Source: Cristatella mucedo
Taxonomy: Eukaryota; Bryozoa; Phylactolaemata; Cristatellidae
Direction: 5' to 3'
NCBI GenBank assembly: GCA_009760855.2
Contig: WPIO01000014.1
Coordinates: 3,528,501 to 3,588,500 of the forward strand
Length of the DNA: 60,000 nt
The translations under genes were made by a program, and so were the position numbers. How positions within the stretch are numbered: position 1 is the stretch's first letter; each line of letters opens with the position of its first letter. Shown in pieces: positions 20,589-33,035 of this stretch. The notes beneath the pieces are model-generated. The model did not search any database. It was not told the origin of the DNA and was given only the letters and a program-made list of their open reading frames with translations.

Positions 20589-22680
20589 TGTGTGCGGGAG
20601 TGCACACACACGCATGAGAAAAGAAAATTAAGCCAAATGACTAGTGAGAACAAAGCAGACAGTGAGATGAACTATGAGGCATGAAACCACAAGTAATCTT
20701 TTTACGAAGCGTCTGATAGCATGATATCCAGCCGAGCAGGCTTTCAATGCACTGAATATAAGAAAGTGGCTGGGAAAAAAACAATTTGTGTTAGGTGTGC
20801 ATCATCACGAGACAAGTGCACTTTTATGGAGCTGTATGTCATAAAGCTGTCGCTGGGACAGTCGTCAACAGCAGCCAGATTTGAAAACCGAGAAAGTATT
20901 TAGTGCAGCAACAGGTGGCTGGATAGGTCTCAAGACCAGGAATTCGACAGCCACAGACTAGAACCAGCCCAGGTGGTCTAGCTGTGTTGCCGAAATTCAT
21001 TCGAGAAGCTGACGCATGAGCATTAGCAGTGGCAGTTCTTGCAGGCCTGCTATTAGTGCATCCCTCAATGCTTTTCTCTTAGCCAGCCTTATTAGCAACC
21101 AGCCTACCACACACCACTGCCAGGCCCTTGCCAATTATCTGCACAGCTGGCTACCTACTCTGCATGTAAAGGAGGCTACTGAATATCCGATCAATGTTTT
21201 TGGTGTAGCCACTTAGCTGAGGATGTTTCGGATTACATTCTGGGTCATCAAATGTCTTTGTACCTAGAATGTTGCTAGCCAATAGCTTGCAGAGGCACTC
21301 CTGGATAGGCATGCCCACATATAAAAGACGAAACCAAAGAACTGATAAGAAGCTAGAATTCCCAAAACCATCGATGGCTCGAGGATCTGCAAACGCTGCT
21401 CGGTTTTTTTTCAGGGGGACCGGATGGTCAAAGAAGGCGATGACCAGGTGCATATTTAATTGTCAGCTTACTACACCCAAATGCTACAGATGCTCTGTGG
21501 CGGCTTCTGCACCAACGTCCTATAAGCCGTAAGCATAGCGCTTGTAGCAGTGCTAGTCCTTGCTAACGACTAAAAAATCTGGCTAAAGCCGTTGCCTTTC
21601 GATACTACTTGCATAGTGACGGCAGCAAAACATGGTAGCAATAAAGAGTGAATATCCTTTAACACAGCAAGTCTATATCCATAGTTTATAGCAGTCTCTT
21701 CGGGAGCTACAGAGGATTACATGTGTCCAATAACCTCCATAGGATGTAATAGTTTTCCTACGTTACTCAGAGCACCACTAAACTACCTAGCTCCAGGTCT
21801 CGTGTGCAATGTCCGCGCCTATTAAAAGATTCTGACTTTTATGCTACCTAACCGTAGATATTCACTTAACTGCACCTCCTTATCAAGGGAAAAGTCAGGA
21901 AGTGTGAATGGTTGGTTCAGACATTGCCAAGGAAAGAAGTCTTAGCCACGCCTGCAGGAAAAAGTCTGTGGATGATGAGGAACGTATAGTCCTCGACTCT
22001 GGCTGGTTTTAAAAGCTACTGTTGTTCGACGGCTATAGGAAGCAACATCTTCAAGGTTGTGCCAACAGATTTTATTTTTTTAGTTAACTTATCATATCAT
22101 GAATACACGAAGAAATCAAAATGCAGCGAACACAAAGACGAGAATGCTATTCAGTTTAATTATTAACGAATTATGCAAAAGTGGCAATATATTAATCAAT
22201 TCTAGATCAGCATGCTGTCACTCATCACATACCGAGAAGAGTACCTAAATTTCACTTCTGGTGAGTATCTTCTATACACGATGTTGGTTTGAATGCTGTA
22301 CAGATTTTGATATTAAATTAGAAATTGCCATTTTTCAGAGTTCAGTAGTAAACAACATGAAAGGCACTTTTATTTTCTGTTGGATTGTTGTTTCTGCCTT
22401 CGTGATGCCTCTAATGTAAGGCCACAATTTCGGGATGGTCCTGCTTATGATGCACACCGAATACTGCAAGGGAATTTTACAATCCTTAGCAATTACATGC
22501 AACCACGTGTTTAGAAAATGCCGATTCCATATGAAAAAGGGTGACAGCTATTGCTTGGCTAGCAGGATATTGTACCGGCTTTCGAATTCCAGCCACTGCA
22601 TCAAGCGATGGACAAATTGAAATACTGTGTCTACCTGCATATGTGTGTGAGCGAGTGTACAGGGGCAACACTTCATTTTC
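20004..22680. other. Interval without a recognised gene
   Basis: Apart from the (CA)n array it holds ordinary sequence. A 100-codon minus-strand frame at 21151-21453 has no known motif. Confidence 0.4.
20497..20583. repeat. (CA)n microsatellite
   Basis: More than 80 bases of pure CA, followed by CATACATGTGTGCGGGAG. The overlapping frames are poly-His-Thr or Cys-Val artefacts. Confidence 0.98.
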
Positions 22681-22681
22681 A

Positions 22682-22795
22682 TCGCGCCTTAGGAGAACTC
22701 AATCTTTATACAGGCGCTTTACATAAGCCACGGGGGTCGAGCCCACGACCCTGGTCGGCTTTTGCAGGCGAGCACCTTACTACTGGGCCAAACTG
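22682..22795 (-). mobile_element. tRNA-derived SINE with LINE-A-type tail
   Basis: On the minus strand: GGCCCAGTAGTAAGGTGCTC (A-box region), CGTGGGCTCGACCC (B-box), then the tail GCGCCTGTATAAAGATTGAG, TTCTCCTAAGGCGC. The tail hairpin arms GCGCC/GGCGC are intact. Confidence 0.75.
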
Positions 22796-25311
22796 GGTGC
22801 GGTTCATGGGCTCTTGGAAAATGAGAGATATTAAGAGTACCTGGTTCACTCAGGAAAAGGAGCAAGTTCCCCTGAAGCCTCCCACAGATTCCTTCTCTTT
22901 CCCTTATCAGCCACAGGATCCTTGAGCATTGCTACTGGCATCAAACGGAACAATTGAAATGCTTGCATCGCAAAGGCATCGGAATGAATAGTGTCAAATC
23001 GAGCCCGAAGATAATTTGCAACAAGTCATTGCTCCGTGTTGGTGAATAGAGCTGAATGATAGGGTCCTGTGAGGGCAAAGCAAAAACTGCACGACGAATA
23101 AAAGGAATCCCATTGTTCTTAGAGGCAGTTTAGCACCCAGCGTTGCTATGACAATCCCTTTCCATGAGACATTTGCCAGCCAAGTCACCTTGGCTGGCCG
23201 CCCCTTCCTTGGTGAGCAACACGGAGCTGCCGAGCTGGCATTTAATGTGGTTTGACGATAGCTGATAGCCATGCACCGAGGGCTGGCTCTATACTTTGCT
23301 ACAAAAGACAAGTCCAACACCACTGCAGTTGGTCAGACACGTTCAGATGCCCATAGATAAGGTGCTGGCACTTTACGACCCAGGCCTCGGTTTGAGTCTG
23401 GTGGCATGCAATGTCTTTTTGTTGGCAGATATGAAGTGCGAGCCGAAAAGCTGCTTTATTCTGCTGCTTCTTCTGGTGCTTTATAAATGATGCTGTTCAA
23501 TCAACCCAAATCCACAGTTTGCCTTATTTAACTCCTTTGAACAGCTGTTCTGTGCTGTGTGAATCACCAGCCGTTCGGTGAGTTTGCCGAAGTGCAAAGG
23601 TGAATCGAGCCATTGTTAACGAGACTTTGGCAATGCGGTGAAATTCTATGAACGGACCGATGCATCCATGCATTCATAACTCTTCGAGTTAGATAGTATT
23701 CCGATCACGTTTTTACGTGAACCAGTTATGAAATGCAATCATCTGTCCTCTAATCCAGATTTGGTTCATATGATTGCTACGGTATTTGATCAAGTAGGTT
23801 ACACAGACATATGGGCAGCAGGCTGCATTCAGGATTAAGCCAAGAGGAAGGACAAAACCATGACCTTTCGCCAGGTGGCCAATCATAGAGGGATAGCACG
23901 GATTTCGAGCGGCAAGCCACCCAGAATGTCACTCTGGTCGATCTCAGAGGGAGGTCCACGAGGGTGAGGGTCATGGGTCACATTTCGTTACAACCTCGAG
24001 ACATTTGGACAAACAGACCAAGCCAAGTAGGCATGTTGATATAAATATTTACGGTAATATTTTTATTTATTCAGATGGCAGTGATCATGAGAGCACAGAG
24101 TTCGAGCCACTAAAGTGCTGCCACTCTCAACAGCAGCACGAAAGTGTTGACTTCTGCAAGCTTCTCATGATGCTCCTGAAAGCCACCCACCCTGCATAGG
24201 ACCCAGGAGTAATGGGTGGTAAATAACTTTGAGCCCGAAGTCAGCTTTGGGCAGTACTAACCAAACCCACAAGGCTTTCACTGAGCTTCGTTCCGGAAAA
24301 ACGGATAGTGTGCCGCTTTGGCCTTGGGAGTTGAGGCCAGACCTCTGGCACGCCATTCTTCAAGTCCAACAAAGGTCGGCCCCTCGATTGGGGTAGGATG
24401 TCTGGCCCATCAGTCCACTCTATCGGCAAGGTTACATGGTGATACCACTATGCTCGTCGTAGTAGGCCCTTGCTTTCCTTCCTATGACAGATAGGAGACA
24501 ATCAATGCATTCACTTGATGATTGCCAGGCTTGTTGGTGCTAGCAGTTGTAGATCAGTCTATCATCTGCAGATGGGTATGGTGACACGACCAAACCGTCT
24601 TGTTATTTCAGCAAAATCGCATTCCGTGTGATCTGGCTGCACCATAGCTGGCAACACAATCGGATAAAAAAGCAACGAGCACAAACTCACAGCAGCTCAT
24701 TACATTTTTAATCATGGTACCGTATCGAGCACGTACTTAAGGTGAGGCACCGGGCTTCATCGTGCTGTCAATTAATCAAAAAATAAAAGGGAATAGTGCA
24801 CACTTATGGCACATTATAACGCAGCGTGAGACAGACCAAGCAATTTCTCTAGTACTGAATAAAAACTCTTCCAAAACTAGTCCAACCAGCAATCTCATGT
24901 TTGGCTATAAAGATTCCTGCGATAATTTGTCAATCTTTTCGAGTTCACCCCAGCCTCAAGAAGATTCGCCAGCTGCACGACTACACTTATATCTGAAACA
25001 TAGCTCGAAACTTTCTTAGGGAAAGCATATGGCAAGAGTTTTTTCATTGCCAGGAAAACACAAGTAAATACATGATAGAGCAGCATGCTTTTGTGGAAGA
25101 AAGATTCAGCCACGTTTCACAATTTCTCCAGGGTTGTTGTCTTTTAAGGAACTTGTGCTTCTGTCACTGAAGAGTGACATCATCATGTGCCAGTAAGTAG
25201 TCCTACTGCTTCAGTCATGATCTATTGGACCTACAGTCAATGTACAGACAACACTATTAGCAAGCTTCAACATTTTCATTATCGTCAAGTTAGAATTAGC
25301 ATTCTGCAAGA
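22796..25311. other. Interval without a recognised gene
   Basis: Ordinary intergenic or intronic sequence except the second SINE type at 23322-23505. Short frames on both strands show no domain. Confidence 0.35.
23322..23505 (+). repeat. Second SINE-like repeat, copy 1
   Basis: TAAGGTGCTGGCACTTTACG and CTCGGTTTGAGTCTGG resemble pol III A and B boxes at a tRNA-like distance. They are followed about 75 bases later by GCTGCTT..GGTGCTTTATAAATGATGCTGTTC, which matches GCTGCTATATAAATGAGGCTATTC at 31.99 kb. Confidence 0.45.
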
Positions 25312-25424
25312 TCATACATTTTCATTTCTCTTTACAGCAAATGTAAAGCACCTAGAGAGAGATTAAGTTCTCTGAGGGCGCTTTATCAAGTGAATTATTA
25401 TTATTATTATTATTATTATTGCAA
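25312..25424 (+). mobile_element. LINE-A 3' tail (about 110 bases)
   Basis: Contains CATTTCTCTTTACAGCAAATG, the hairpin (AAAGCACC, AGAGA, TCTCT, GGCGCTTT), ATCAAGTGAATT and (ATT)8. It is an extremely 5'-truncated copy. Confidence 0.85.
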
Positions 25425-26464
25425 GCTATCGCTGGAGTTCGTACCTTGCCAATTGCCTTTCGGAACTGATTCATGACTAGAGGCTTTTCTACTGCGGTTC
25501 CTCCACCCACATTAAACTATTGATGACCCATGACCTCTTCTATCCACCTTTGGTAGCAGAATAAAACTACCACCACAGGCTATCACTTTCTAATAGTTAA
25601 AGACAGGTGACTGGTGCCGAATACTTATGGTTATACTATAAGCAGCTCATTATAGCATCGATTTAATAATAATAACAATTACATTTATGTAGCACACTTA
25701 AAGAATTAAATCTCCATCTAGGTACTTAATATAAAGTGGTGCCATTCAATTTAGAACGTAATTTTTTCCGCTTTTGATATCTGACCCTAATGAATCACTG
25801 CAAGTGACATTTTCTTTTGATGTATTCGGCCTCGAATTAAGATTATTTGGACTGTTCCATAAATACAGTGTCTTGCACTTCCGCTCTATGGTGAGTGAAC
25901 CCTTCATCATGCTACCCTTTTTCTCTATTATTGGTAACAGGCTCTTAAAAATCAGGCAAAGTAATGAGATCTACATCTGTAAGAGGCTTTCAATGTGAGG
26001 TAGTGCCTAGGTAATGTTTGAGTCATGCCTGCTTATAGAGCATGTGTCATTCATGACCTGAATGGCGACTCAGCCCCGAGCTTAACTATTTGGCAGACAA
26101 ACCTCAATGGCAAAAGCCACAAATGTTGTTATTGCATTCGTCTCAGCCATCAGGTAGATTGGGTGTGCTAAAGAGTAGGGACACACTACTATTAATGAAG
26201 TTTAATTTAATGTGTCATCATCTGTAACTCCACAAAACAACAAGGACTCACTGGAGTTTTCTATAGCATATGCTTTGTCGACCTTAGGAGTTGAGCTCAC
26301 ACCCCCAGAAACCTGGTGCAAGAGTCGTGCCATTTTAACTCTCTCGACAGAAAATTAATCTCCTGTATAGTTCTTCTTAGAAAAATGCTCAAAACTCTTG
26401 GGATATAGTCATTTTCTTTTTTAAATCAGCTAAATCAGCTATAACCTAGTGCAATAGATATATT
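25425..26464. other. Interval without a recognised gene
   Basis: AT-rich sequence. A decayed antisense hairpin tail may be present at 25665-25745 (AATAATAATAACAATTAC, TAGCACACTT, AAATCTCCATCTAGGTACTT). Nothing else is recognised. Confidence 0.35.
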
Positions 26465-26504
26465 CTCCTGAGAATTCCATGGAAGCAATTGCATTTCAAT
26501 CCAT

Positions 26505-26780
26505 AACTCAATAAAGCCCCATCGACAAAGTGGGTACTCTACTGGAGATTCTTTCGATAGCACACTCAAAGTCGAATAATGTCCCTGCTGCATAAGAAAT
26601 GTGGAAGTGAGTTCCACACCTAGAGCCTGAGGAGCAAAAGCTTCTGTAGCCAACGATCTTAAAGTGAAAGAATGAAACATGTAATAATGGCAATACATTG
26701 TCCATTGAAAGTACGAAGGCATAAGGCGACAGAAACTGGTGTAGCCGTTTAGCTAGGTATGAAGGAGTCAAGTCTTGACA
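26505..26780 (-). mobile_element. LINE-B fragment, antisense
   Basis: Minus strand reads GACTCCTTCATACCTAGCTA, GTTGGCTACAGAAGCTTTTG, TGTGGAACTCACTTCC and the tail GAGTGTGCTATCGAAAG with TACCCACTTTGTCG. These match 12.27, 12.37 and 12.4 kb in the same order. The frame 26508-26870 is partly this remnant. Confidence 0.6.
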
Positions 26781-26799
26781 GTTCTTTCGGGTCAGAGCA

Positions 26800-26885
26800 A
26801 TAATAATATTAATAATAATAATAAGACATTTGCATAGCAACCAAATAGAACTAGATCTCTGTCTAGGCACTTTTCATAGAATTTT
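26800..26885 (-). mobile_element. Hairpin tail with ATT repeats, antisense
   Basis: Minus strand: AAAGTGCCTAGACAGAGATC, TAGTTCTATTTGGTTGC, then ATTATTATTATTAATATTATT. It is the end of a diverged LINE-A or SINE copy, directly upstream of the LINE-B fragment. Confidence 0.55.
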
Positions 26886-27097
26886 GCTCGTATCCATTGA
26901 TCAACCGAAAGACATCACAAGCTCTTTCAGAAAAGGAGACACGTGGCTCAATGACAATGCATTTGTAGCCACAATTGTGGTAAGAAATTGAAGACGACTA
27001 CTTGTTAAGACAGCCCGAGGCATAGAAGCCACCACGATAAATGTTTTATTTACAGCGAGTCTACTTAGAGATCCACGTCTAGGCATTGCACAAGTCG

Positions 27098-27197
27098 GCT
27101 TTCACATTATTCACTTTACAGCAAATGTAAAGCACCTAGAGAGAGATTAAGTTCTCTGAGGGTGCTTTATCAAGTGAATTATTATTATTATTATTTT
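27098..27197 (+). mobile_element. LINE-A 3' tail with compensated hairpin
   Basis: Carries TTCACTTTACAGCAAATG, then AAAGCACC, AGAGA, TCTCT, GGTGCTTT and (ATT)n. Both arms of the outer stem differ from the 40-kb copy but still pair. Confidence 0.85.
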
Positions 27198-30100
27198 GCT
27201 AAATTGAGTGCCTCTACGTGCAACTATTTGCATATCTGTGACCATCTGGTATTTGGTATCCGATTGCAGTGCTAGTCATAGCTTACTGTCCTAGCTTACC
27301 TGCCCACTACTTCCACTGTGGACTCTATATTGGATACCTAGCCGAAGGCAAACAGCAAGCACACTCCACTGCTCACTTTGCATCATGCACAGCATCTCAC
27401 CTCCTGGAAAAAATTGACACTCGAGTAGGAGCTACGAAAGAATGCATGCACGTAAGTGAAGCTGTGTGGGGGCCACTAAAACCAAATAGGCACTTAGGAG
27501 TCAGTGTATCATGGAACAAACCCTCTGGATAGTTTCGAGTGGGTGATGGTCCAGCAAGGCAGCCATGCACTGGGCCCATCCAAAAGCAGCCAGCGGCTCA
27601 CTGACGTCACACCGCTGTGCCAGCTAATGGCTAATGACTTTCGGCCATATGCATATTCTAGTGGCTGCCACGTGAGCTCGTGAGCTGATTTGAAATTGCC
27701 CTAGAGAGGCACCAATCGAAGCAGTGCAACTGGATCTCACTTTCACACCTCGGTTACTTTGTTGCAAATGCTTTGCACATAGCCCGTCAGCTGCTGTCTC
27801 GAACGTGATTGCGACTAGGCCAGAGGACTGCTCCCTCTCCTCCAGCTATCAGGCAGGTGATGATTTTACTCTTGCTTGTGGCTGGTTTATGTCTGCCATT
27901 CAGTGGTGAGAGCAATTTAGCAGAGCAGCTATAAGCTGCCTGAATTCTGCTTCTGGTGCAGTGTATATCACCAGACGAAGCATGGTTATCCCCAGCAATC
28001 AGAGGGTGTTAATTTGACCGTAAAGCATAAAAAACTCGGCCCGTGGTTCAAAAGCAAAGTGGAAATCGCTTAGTTGATTGTTTACACTAGTGCACCACAC
28101 TTCCCAATCTCCGAAATAGTGCATGCAAGGTTGATCTAACAATAATTGCTTCGTCGTGCTTTCTTGTATTGTTCTTTCTTGTTATCATGCTTGTGCTATC
28201 CGCCTCGTCAGGCATATCCCATTTCATATCTGACATTGACCTTAGCTATGTTTCATTCGAGGATAGATGCAGCTATAGGCTCGAGCGAAATCACGTGGTC
28301 GCAACACAGCCACAAGCTCTGCTTCGGCTGCAGATGGTGCTCCACAGGGTCTACTAGCGACAGTCTAAGTTGTGTGGTGAGTACAAGGTGTGCTCGCACT
28401 GCAGATCATGTCGACTTTGACTGTGCGATCCAACCTTGTAGCAGCTGCAGCAAGTGACGCAGCACCATCACAAATTGAAGCGCAGTTGTCTGGGCGGCTG
28501 GGAGCTCAGATTTCGAGCAGACCATTGGAGCACCTGGATATGCACGAATAGTAAGTAGGATATTTATGGCCTGATCGAATGCCTCATGTTTTGTTCAGTC
28601 TATTGCTCGCATGCACAAATATTACGATGGGGAAACAAAGGATTGATGAATGGCACATTTGTCGCCGAGCAGGCAGTGAGTCCGCCGGTCTAGGAGGCTT
28701 CACCGGGTCATTGCATCTATTGTGATGCCTATTGGCGTTTCTTCAGAGTTGCTGTCTCAAACGTAGTATGTGCATCCGTGATGGCTGCAACGGCATCATA
28801 AGCAGCAGCAAATTCTGTGATTTTTGTAAAGGGAGAACTGGAGCTACTACTACTCGAACAGCAGTCTGGGTAACGTCTGAGTTGTGGGCTCCATCTTGCC
28901 TCTCTTTGCTCCTTTGCACCACATCTTGCTCACCTGCTTCTTCCGGAAGCCTAGTGGCCAGTGTCACGTGCTTTGACACTGCCATCCTTGGTTTGATATC
29001 TTCATGTAATAACGTTTTCCACTAACTAGTTAACTGACACCACCAACCGGTTACTCCATGGTACCTGCATGGGCCTTGGGGAAAGTCACCGGCTCCCACT
29101 TCGCAAGCACCCGGGGCCTGGCATGCGGGACAGGATTATTAGGCAAAGAATAAACAGATGTTCTTCATATATTTCGATTTTGTGAGCACTTGGTGTCCAC
29201 AGTGGATGCACCACAGAAACCCAACGAATGCCGAAATCGTACCAAGAGTCAGATAAATGTATTCTCCCCTGCGAGTAAGGAAATGAGATTTTTTGTCGTC
29301 TAACAGTCATATTTTCACAGGCAGCAGGCACTCGAGGTAAAGTGATCCGAGCCTGACTCTTACATCTATAGAAAGGACTCTCTCACACAGTAGAGGGTTA
29401 AGTAATTCTTTCAACACAGGTCTCCAGGATGCTTGGATCTCTCTCTGACTACTGATCAACCCCAAGGACTTAATGCTCTTAAGCTCCAAGGACTACTTCC
29501 AGGAACAGCCATCGTGCAGTACACGATGGCTGGCTTCTAGAATACACGGCTCTGCATTAGAAAGCCCTGGGAATACTGCTCACTCCAGAATGTCTTGCAC
29601 AGCTCAAGCAGATCAGGGGGTTGTACAGCCTAAATTGCTTTATGTGGCTATCTAGTAAAAGGATTCACATGGAAAGGTTCGGCTAACTGCCACAGCTCCA
29701 CGAGCAATCTGCAAAATAACAAGCATGTCCTCTCTCTTTTTTGCCACTCAACAATTCTTGCACTGCTAAGCTGGCGTTGAAATCTAAGTAATCCAGTCAC
29801 TTGTCATCACATGAGGGCAGGGTCAGCTGCCGCTCCTTTTTGGGCCTTGCTGAATTACTGCAGCACTAGCTGGACTTTTTGCTGACGTATTATGAGGACA
29901 GAAAGCAAGCTGGTGCCACTCTCTCGTGTTTAATGAGAGCTACTGAATGACGTCTTTGTCTCGCATGCCCTCGTAGTGCATTGGTTTGGTGCTCTTCTGC
30001 AAAAGTGTGCTGGCTAATGGCTGCAACCAATCTTAATGCCTCGTTTCCAGCTACTCTTCACCGAAAGTCACTACAGGTACTTCCTGCTTCAACCATGCCA

Positions 30101-30640
30101 ACTGTGATTTTGCTTTTCAAATACTTGTTTGATTATGATTTTGCTTAAAACAAAAAAGCAGGCACCTGCTAGATGTGCTACCCACATGCCTGCATACTGG
30201 TAGGATAAACTGTGCTAGACTATGCTATCTGTAGACCAATTGAGCTCTTAGAATCCTCTATCGACCAGATTAGGATAGCCCTAGATATATTATTAGCTGT
30301 TCCTGAATTTTTGGATTTCAGCTAACTCAAGCGGCACCCGTGCTCCCATCTTTTGAACCTTGTCCACTGACTCCGGGTGGTGACAAATGGTCGTCTGGTT
30401 ACAATTTACTTGCTCAGCCAATGAACCAGACTTGTCATATATAAGAAAGAGTCTGTAGTATTTTGGGCTTCTGAGCAAAGTGCATGCTATGACTGGTGCT
30501 GCACACTTGTACCAGCCTATGCTTCTTCTCTAGACTGATCTATGTAAACGACATAGACTTGTTATGCTAAGGTATGGGTGCTCTTTATTTATGAAATTCC
30601 TACTACTGTAGGCATATTAGCATGTAATGAGGCATAATTT
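27198..30640. other. Long interval without a recognised gene
   Basis: Mixed-composition sequence with scattered short frames (longest about 100 codons at 28146 plus and 28732 plus), none with a recognised domain. No microsatellite of note is seen. Confidence 0.35.
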
Positions 30641-30654
30641 ATTGCCTCGATAGC

Positions 30655-30765
30655 TGTGCTTCGAGGCTGAAGCTTCATCGATATTTGGCACGCATCCACG
30701 AGGACTAGCATCCTTACGAGCACTATCATTTGTAGCAAAGGACTTTGGTGTAGGAGCTGCCACTG
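30655..30765. repeat. Degenerate dispersed repeat C, copy 2
   Basis: Aligns by eye with 7410-7515: TCGAGGC, ATATTTGGCACGC, GGACTAGCAT, TTACGAGCAC, GCAAAGGACTTTGG. It overlaps a 107-codon minus-strand frame. Confidence 0.45.
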
Positions 30766-30769
30766 CCCA

Positions 30770-31850
30770 TTTCGGGATTGTTAGGAAATTGCCGAGAACC
30801 TTTCGCAGTCTTCTTTTGTTAGCCCCATCTATTGTGACTATATTGGTGAGTATCGTATCCTGATCAAACCTTTTGAGCTGTACTGTTGTCAAGCATGCCG
30901 TGGCTGAGCCAGGTTTTTCATTTAGGGGCAGGACCTGCAAAATTGCTATGCAAAGCTGGGCAAGACCCGAACAATTTTCATGTAGGCTGGGCTAGGCACA
31001 CAATTAATAAAAATAAACTTAGCAAAACATCCGAATGTTTATTCGACACAAACTCGGCGGCTGCTCGAGTTGAATTAAAACAGAATCTCGTCGTTGGTGA
31101 CTATCGGTGAGTATAAAAAAAGGGGGTGGCTCACTCCTATTTAATGGGGGCAAATAGTCTTCTGCCTCCTCTGGCTCCACCTTGGAAAGCATGCTCTGCT
31201 TGAGGATTTGAGTGCATAAGGGCTGAATTGGCTGCTGGCTCTAACAAAAATGGGAGATTCAGGAAAATCCCTCGCTAAACTGCTGTGAATAAAGGAGCGG
31301 TGCTTATAAAAACTTATGCCAGCGTTGTGCTGAACTCGAGTGATTTTCAGGAAAGTGCTTACTAACAACTGTGCGCCAGGGTTTATACTCACAGTACGGG
31401 AGCATCTGGATTTTTTCTACAGATTTTTATTGAGAGTTTATTTGCACTGGGTGCATACATGTGCTATTTAAAGCAAAAGTTAGCAGCAGTATTTCCATAA
31501 CTAGAACCTACTGATAGCAAGCAGTCCGGTACTAGTAGTGCTGACATTACTAAAAAGCAGTAACTTAAGGGTGCTAAAAATACTATAGTTAATCTAGAAG
31601 TCAAGTCACTGGTGATAAGGTGACCAATGTTGCACTGAAAAAGGCTTTAGTTGAAGCCCTGTGTGTTGAAATCTAGAAATCCCGTGTAAGGCATGGGAAT
31701 CCAGTGTTTGAGATAATATGTAAGAGCAGAGAAGTGGCTGCTGGTAATGTGCAGGCTCGAGATATCAAAGCCTTAAGTGAAGATGCGATAAATGAAGCTA
31801 TCATTTTTCCTGTGCTAGTTATTATCGTTGAGTAGCCTGTGGCTGTTGCA
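30770..31850. other. Interval without a recognised gene
   Basis: No repeat family, domain or RNA was recognised. Confidence 0.35.
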
Positions 31851-31854
31851 ACTT

Positions 31855-32045
31855 GCATTTACTCTGCTACTGATTGCTCTGCATATTACACAACTGTGCT
31901 CGGTCTTCTCGATCCAGGCTGTGGGTTCGACTCCTCCAGCAGGCAATCCTTTATTGACCACTGCCAATAGGGTGATATCTGCCAAGGCTCTTCTGCTGCT
32001 ATATAAATGAGGCTATTCGATCAGCTGACCATTACTTTTTTGTGA
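31855..32045 (+). repeat. Second SINE-like repeat, copy 2
   Basis: A B-box GGGTTCGACTCC lies near 31923. It is followed by a 3' part GCTCTTCTGCTGCTATATAA, ATGAGGCTATTCGATCAGC shared with 23.46 kb. Confidence 0.45.
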
Positions 32046-32768
32046 GATAAAGCTACTCTACTAATCATCGGTCGTTCTGCTGATGGTGTTTGGGAGTCAG
32101 CCCAAGCTTTACGATGACTGAGATACGGCTGCCCGTCGATTCTATGAGCTTTTTACTATTATTGCATCTCTTTTCTGAGTTTTGGCAACTCGCCTTTTCA
32201 TTTTGGCCAACTGTGGAAGTATTTTTGTTCAATTCGCAATGTATAGAGGGCATCACCTGCTGGTATGATATTGACATTTCATTCTTGTAAATGCACTGGT
32301 GTGATCAACACACCTTTGCATGTCAAATTTGTTCAGTTATGACCAAGCTACGGTTGTTGAATCGGCATGTCATAAGCACAAATGAAAGGATTTCATGTTT
32401 TGATCTACAACTATACAATCGTTCATTGCACTTTAAAAGTCTGCGAACGGGTCTACGCTCAGCGAAGAGATCTGCTTGATAATGCTGCTCCTACCCTACA
32501 GGCTGTCTAACTGAATGTAAGCTACAAAAAGGCTAGATTAGTGAGACCATGTCTGAGAGAAACTTGATAAGTCTCGGTCACGATCGCTTGAAAAATGGTG
32601 CATGGAGGCTTGCTCTTTTTTCGTGCTGTGTGAACTATTTGCGATCTTGCTTGAAGATGGTTACGGGTATCTTTTGAAATAGGCTGAAGCTTTAGGTGCT
32701 CGCTTGTCTGCAGCCGAGTAATGATGATCTGGACGCTGAAAAAGTCAAAGGTTCAGAAAGCATTGAAG

Positions 32769-33035
32769 ATAATAATAATAATAATAATTCACTTGATAAA
32801 GCGCCCTCAGAGAACTTAATCTCTCTCTAGGCGCTTTACATTTGCTGTAAAGTGAAATGCAATTGAAAGGTAAGTAAAATCATGCTTGAAAAAACAAACG
32901 AAATGAATAATATGGTTAGGGGTGACATGCACAGGGTCAGCATGCAAATGTGGTTAGTGGCAGCATGCACAGTGTCAGCACGCATAAGCACATGAAAGAC
33001 GAATCACAGGGACCCACTGAATGCTGTCCTGATCA
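32769..33035 (-). mobile_element. LINE-A 3' fragment, antisense
   Basis: (AAT)n, an intact hairpin and 3'UTR, truncated within the last RT-ORF codons at CACTGAATGCTGTCCTGA. Confidence 0.9.

Noticed and set aside
20395-20684. His/Thr-rich and Cys/Val-rich proteins over CA/TG arrays (also at 7.5, 8.1, 47.1 and 51.7 kb)
   Set aside because: Pure translation of dinucleotide repeats.
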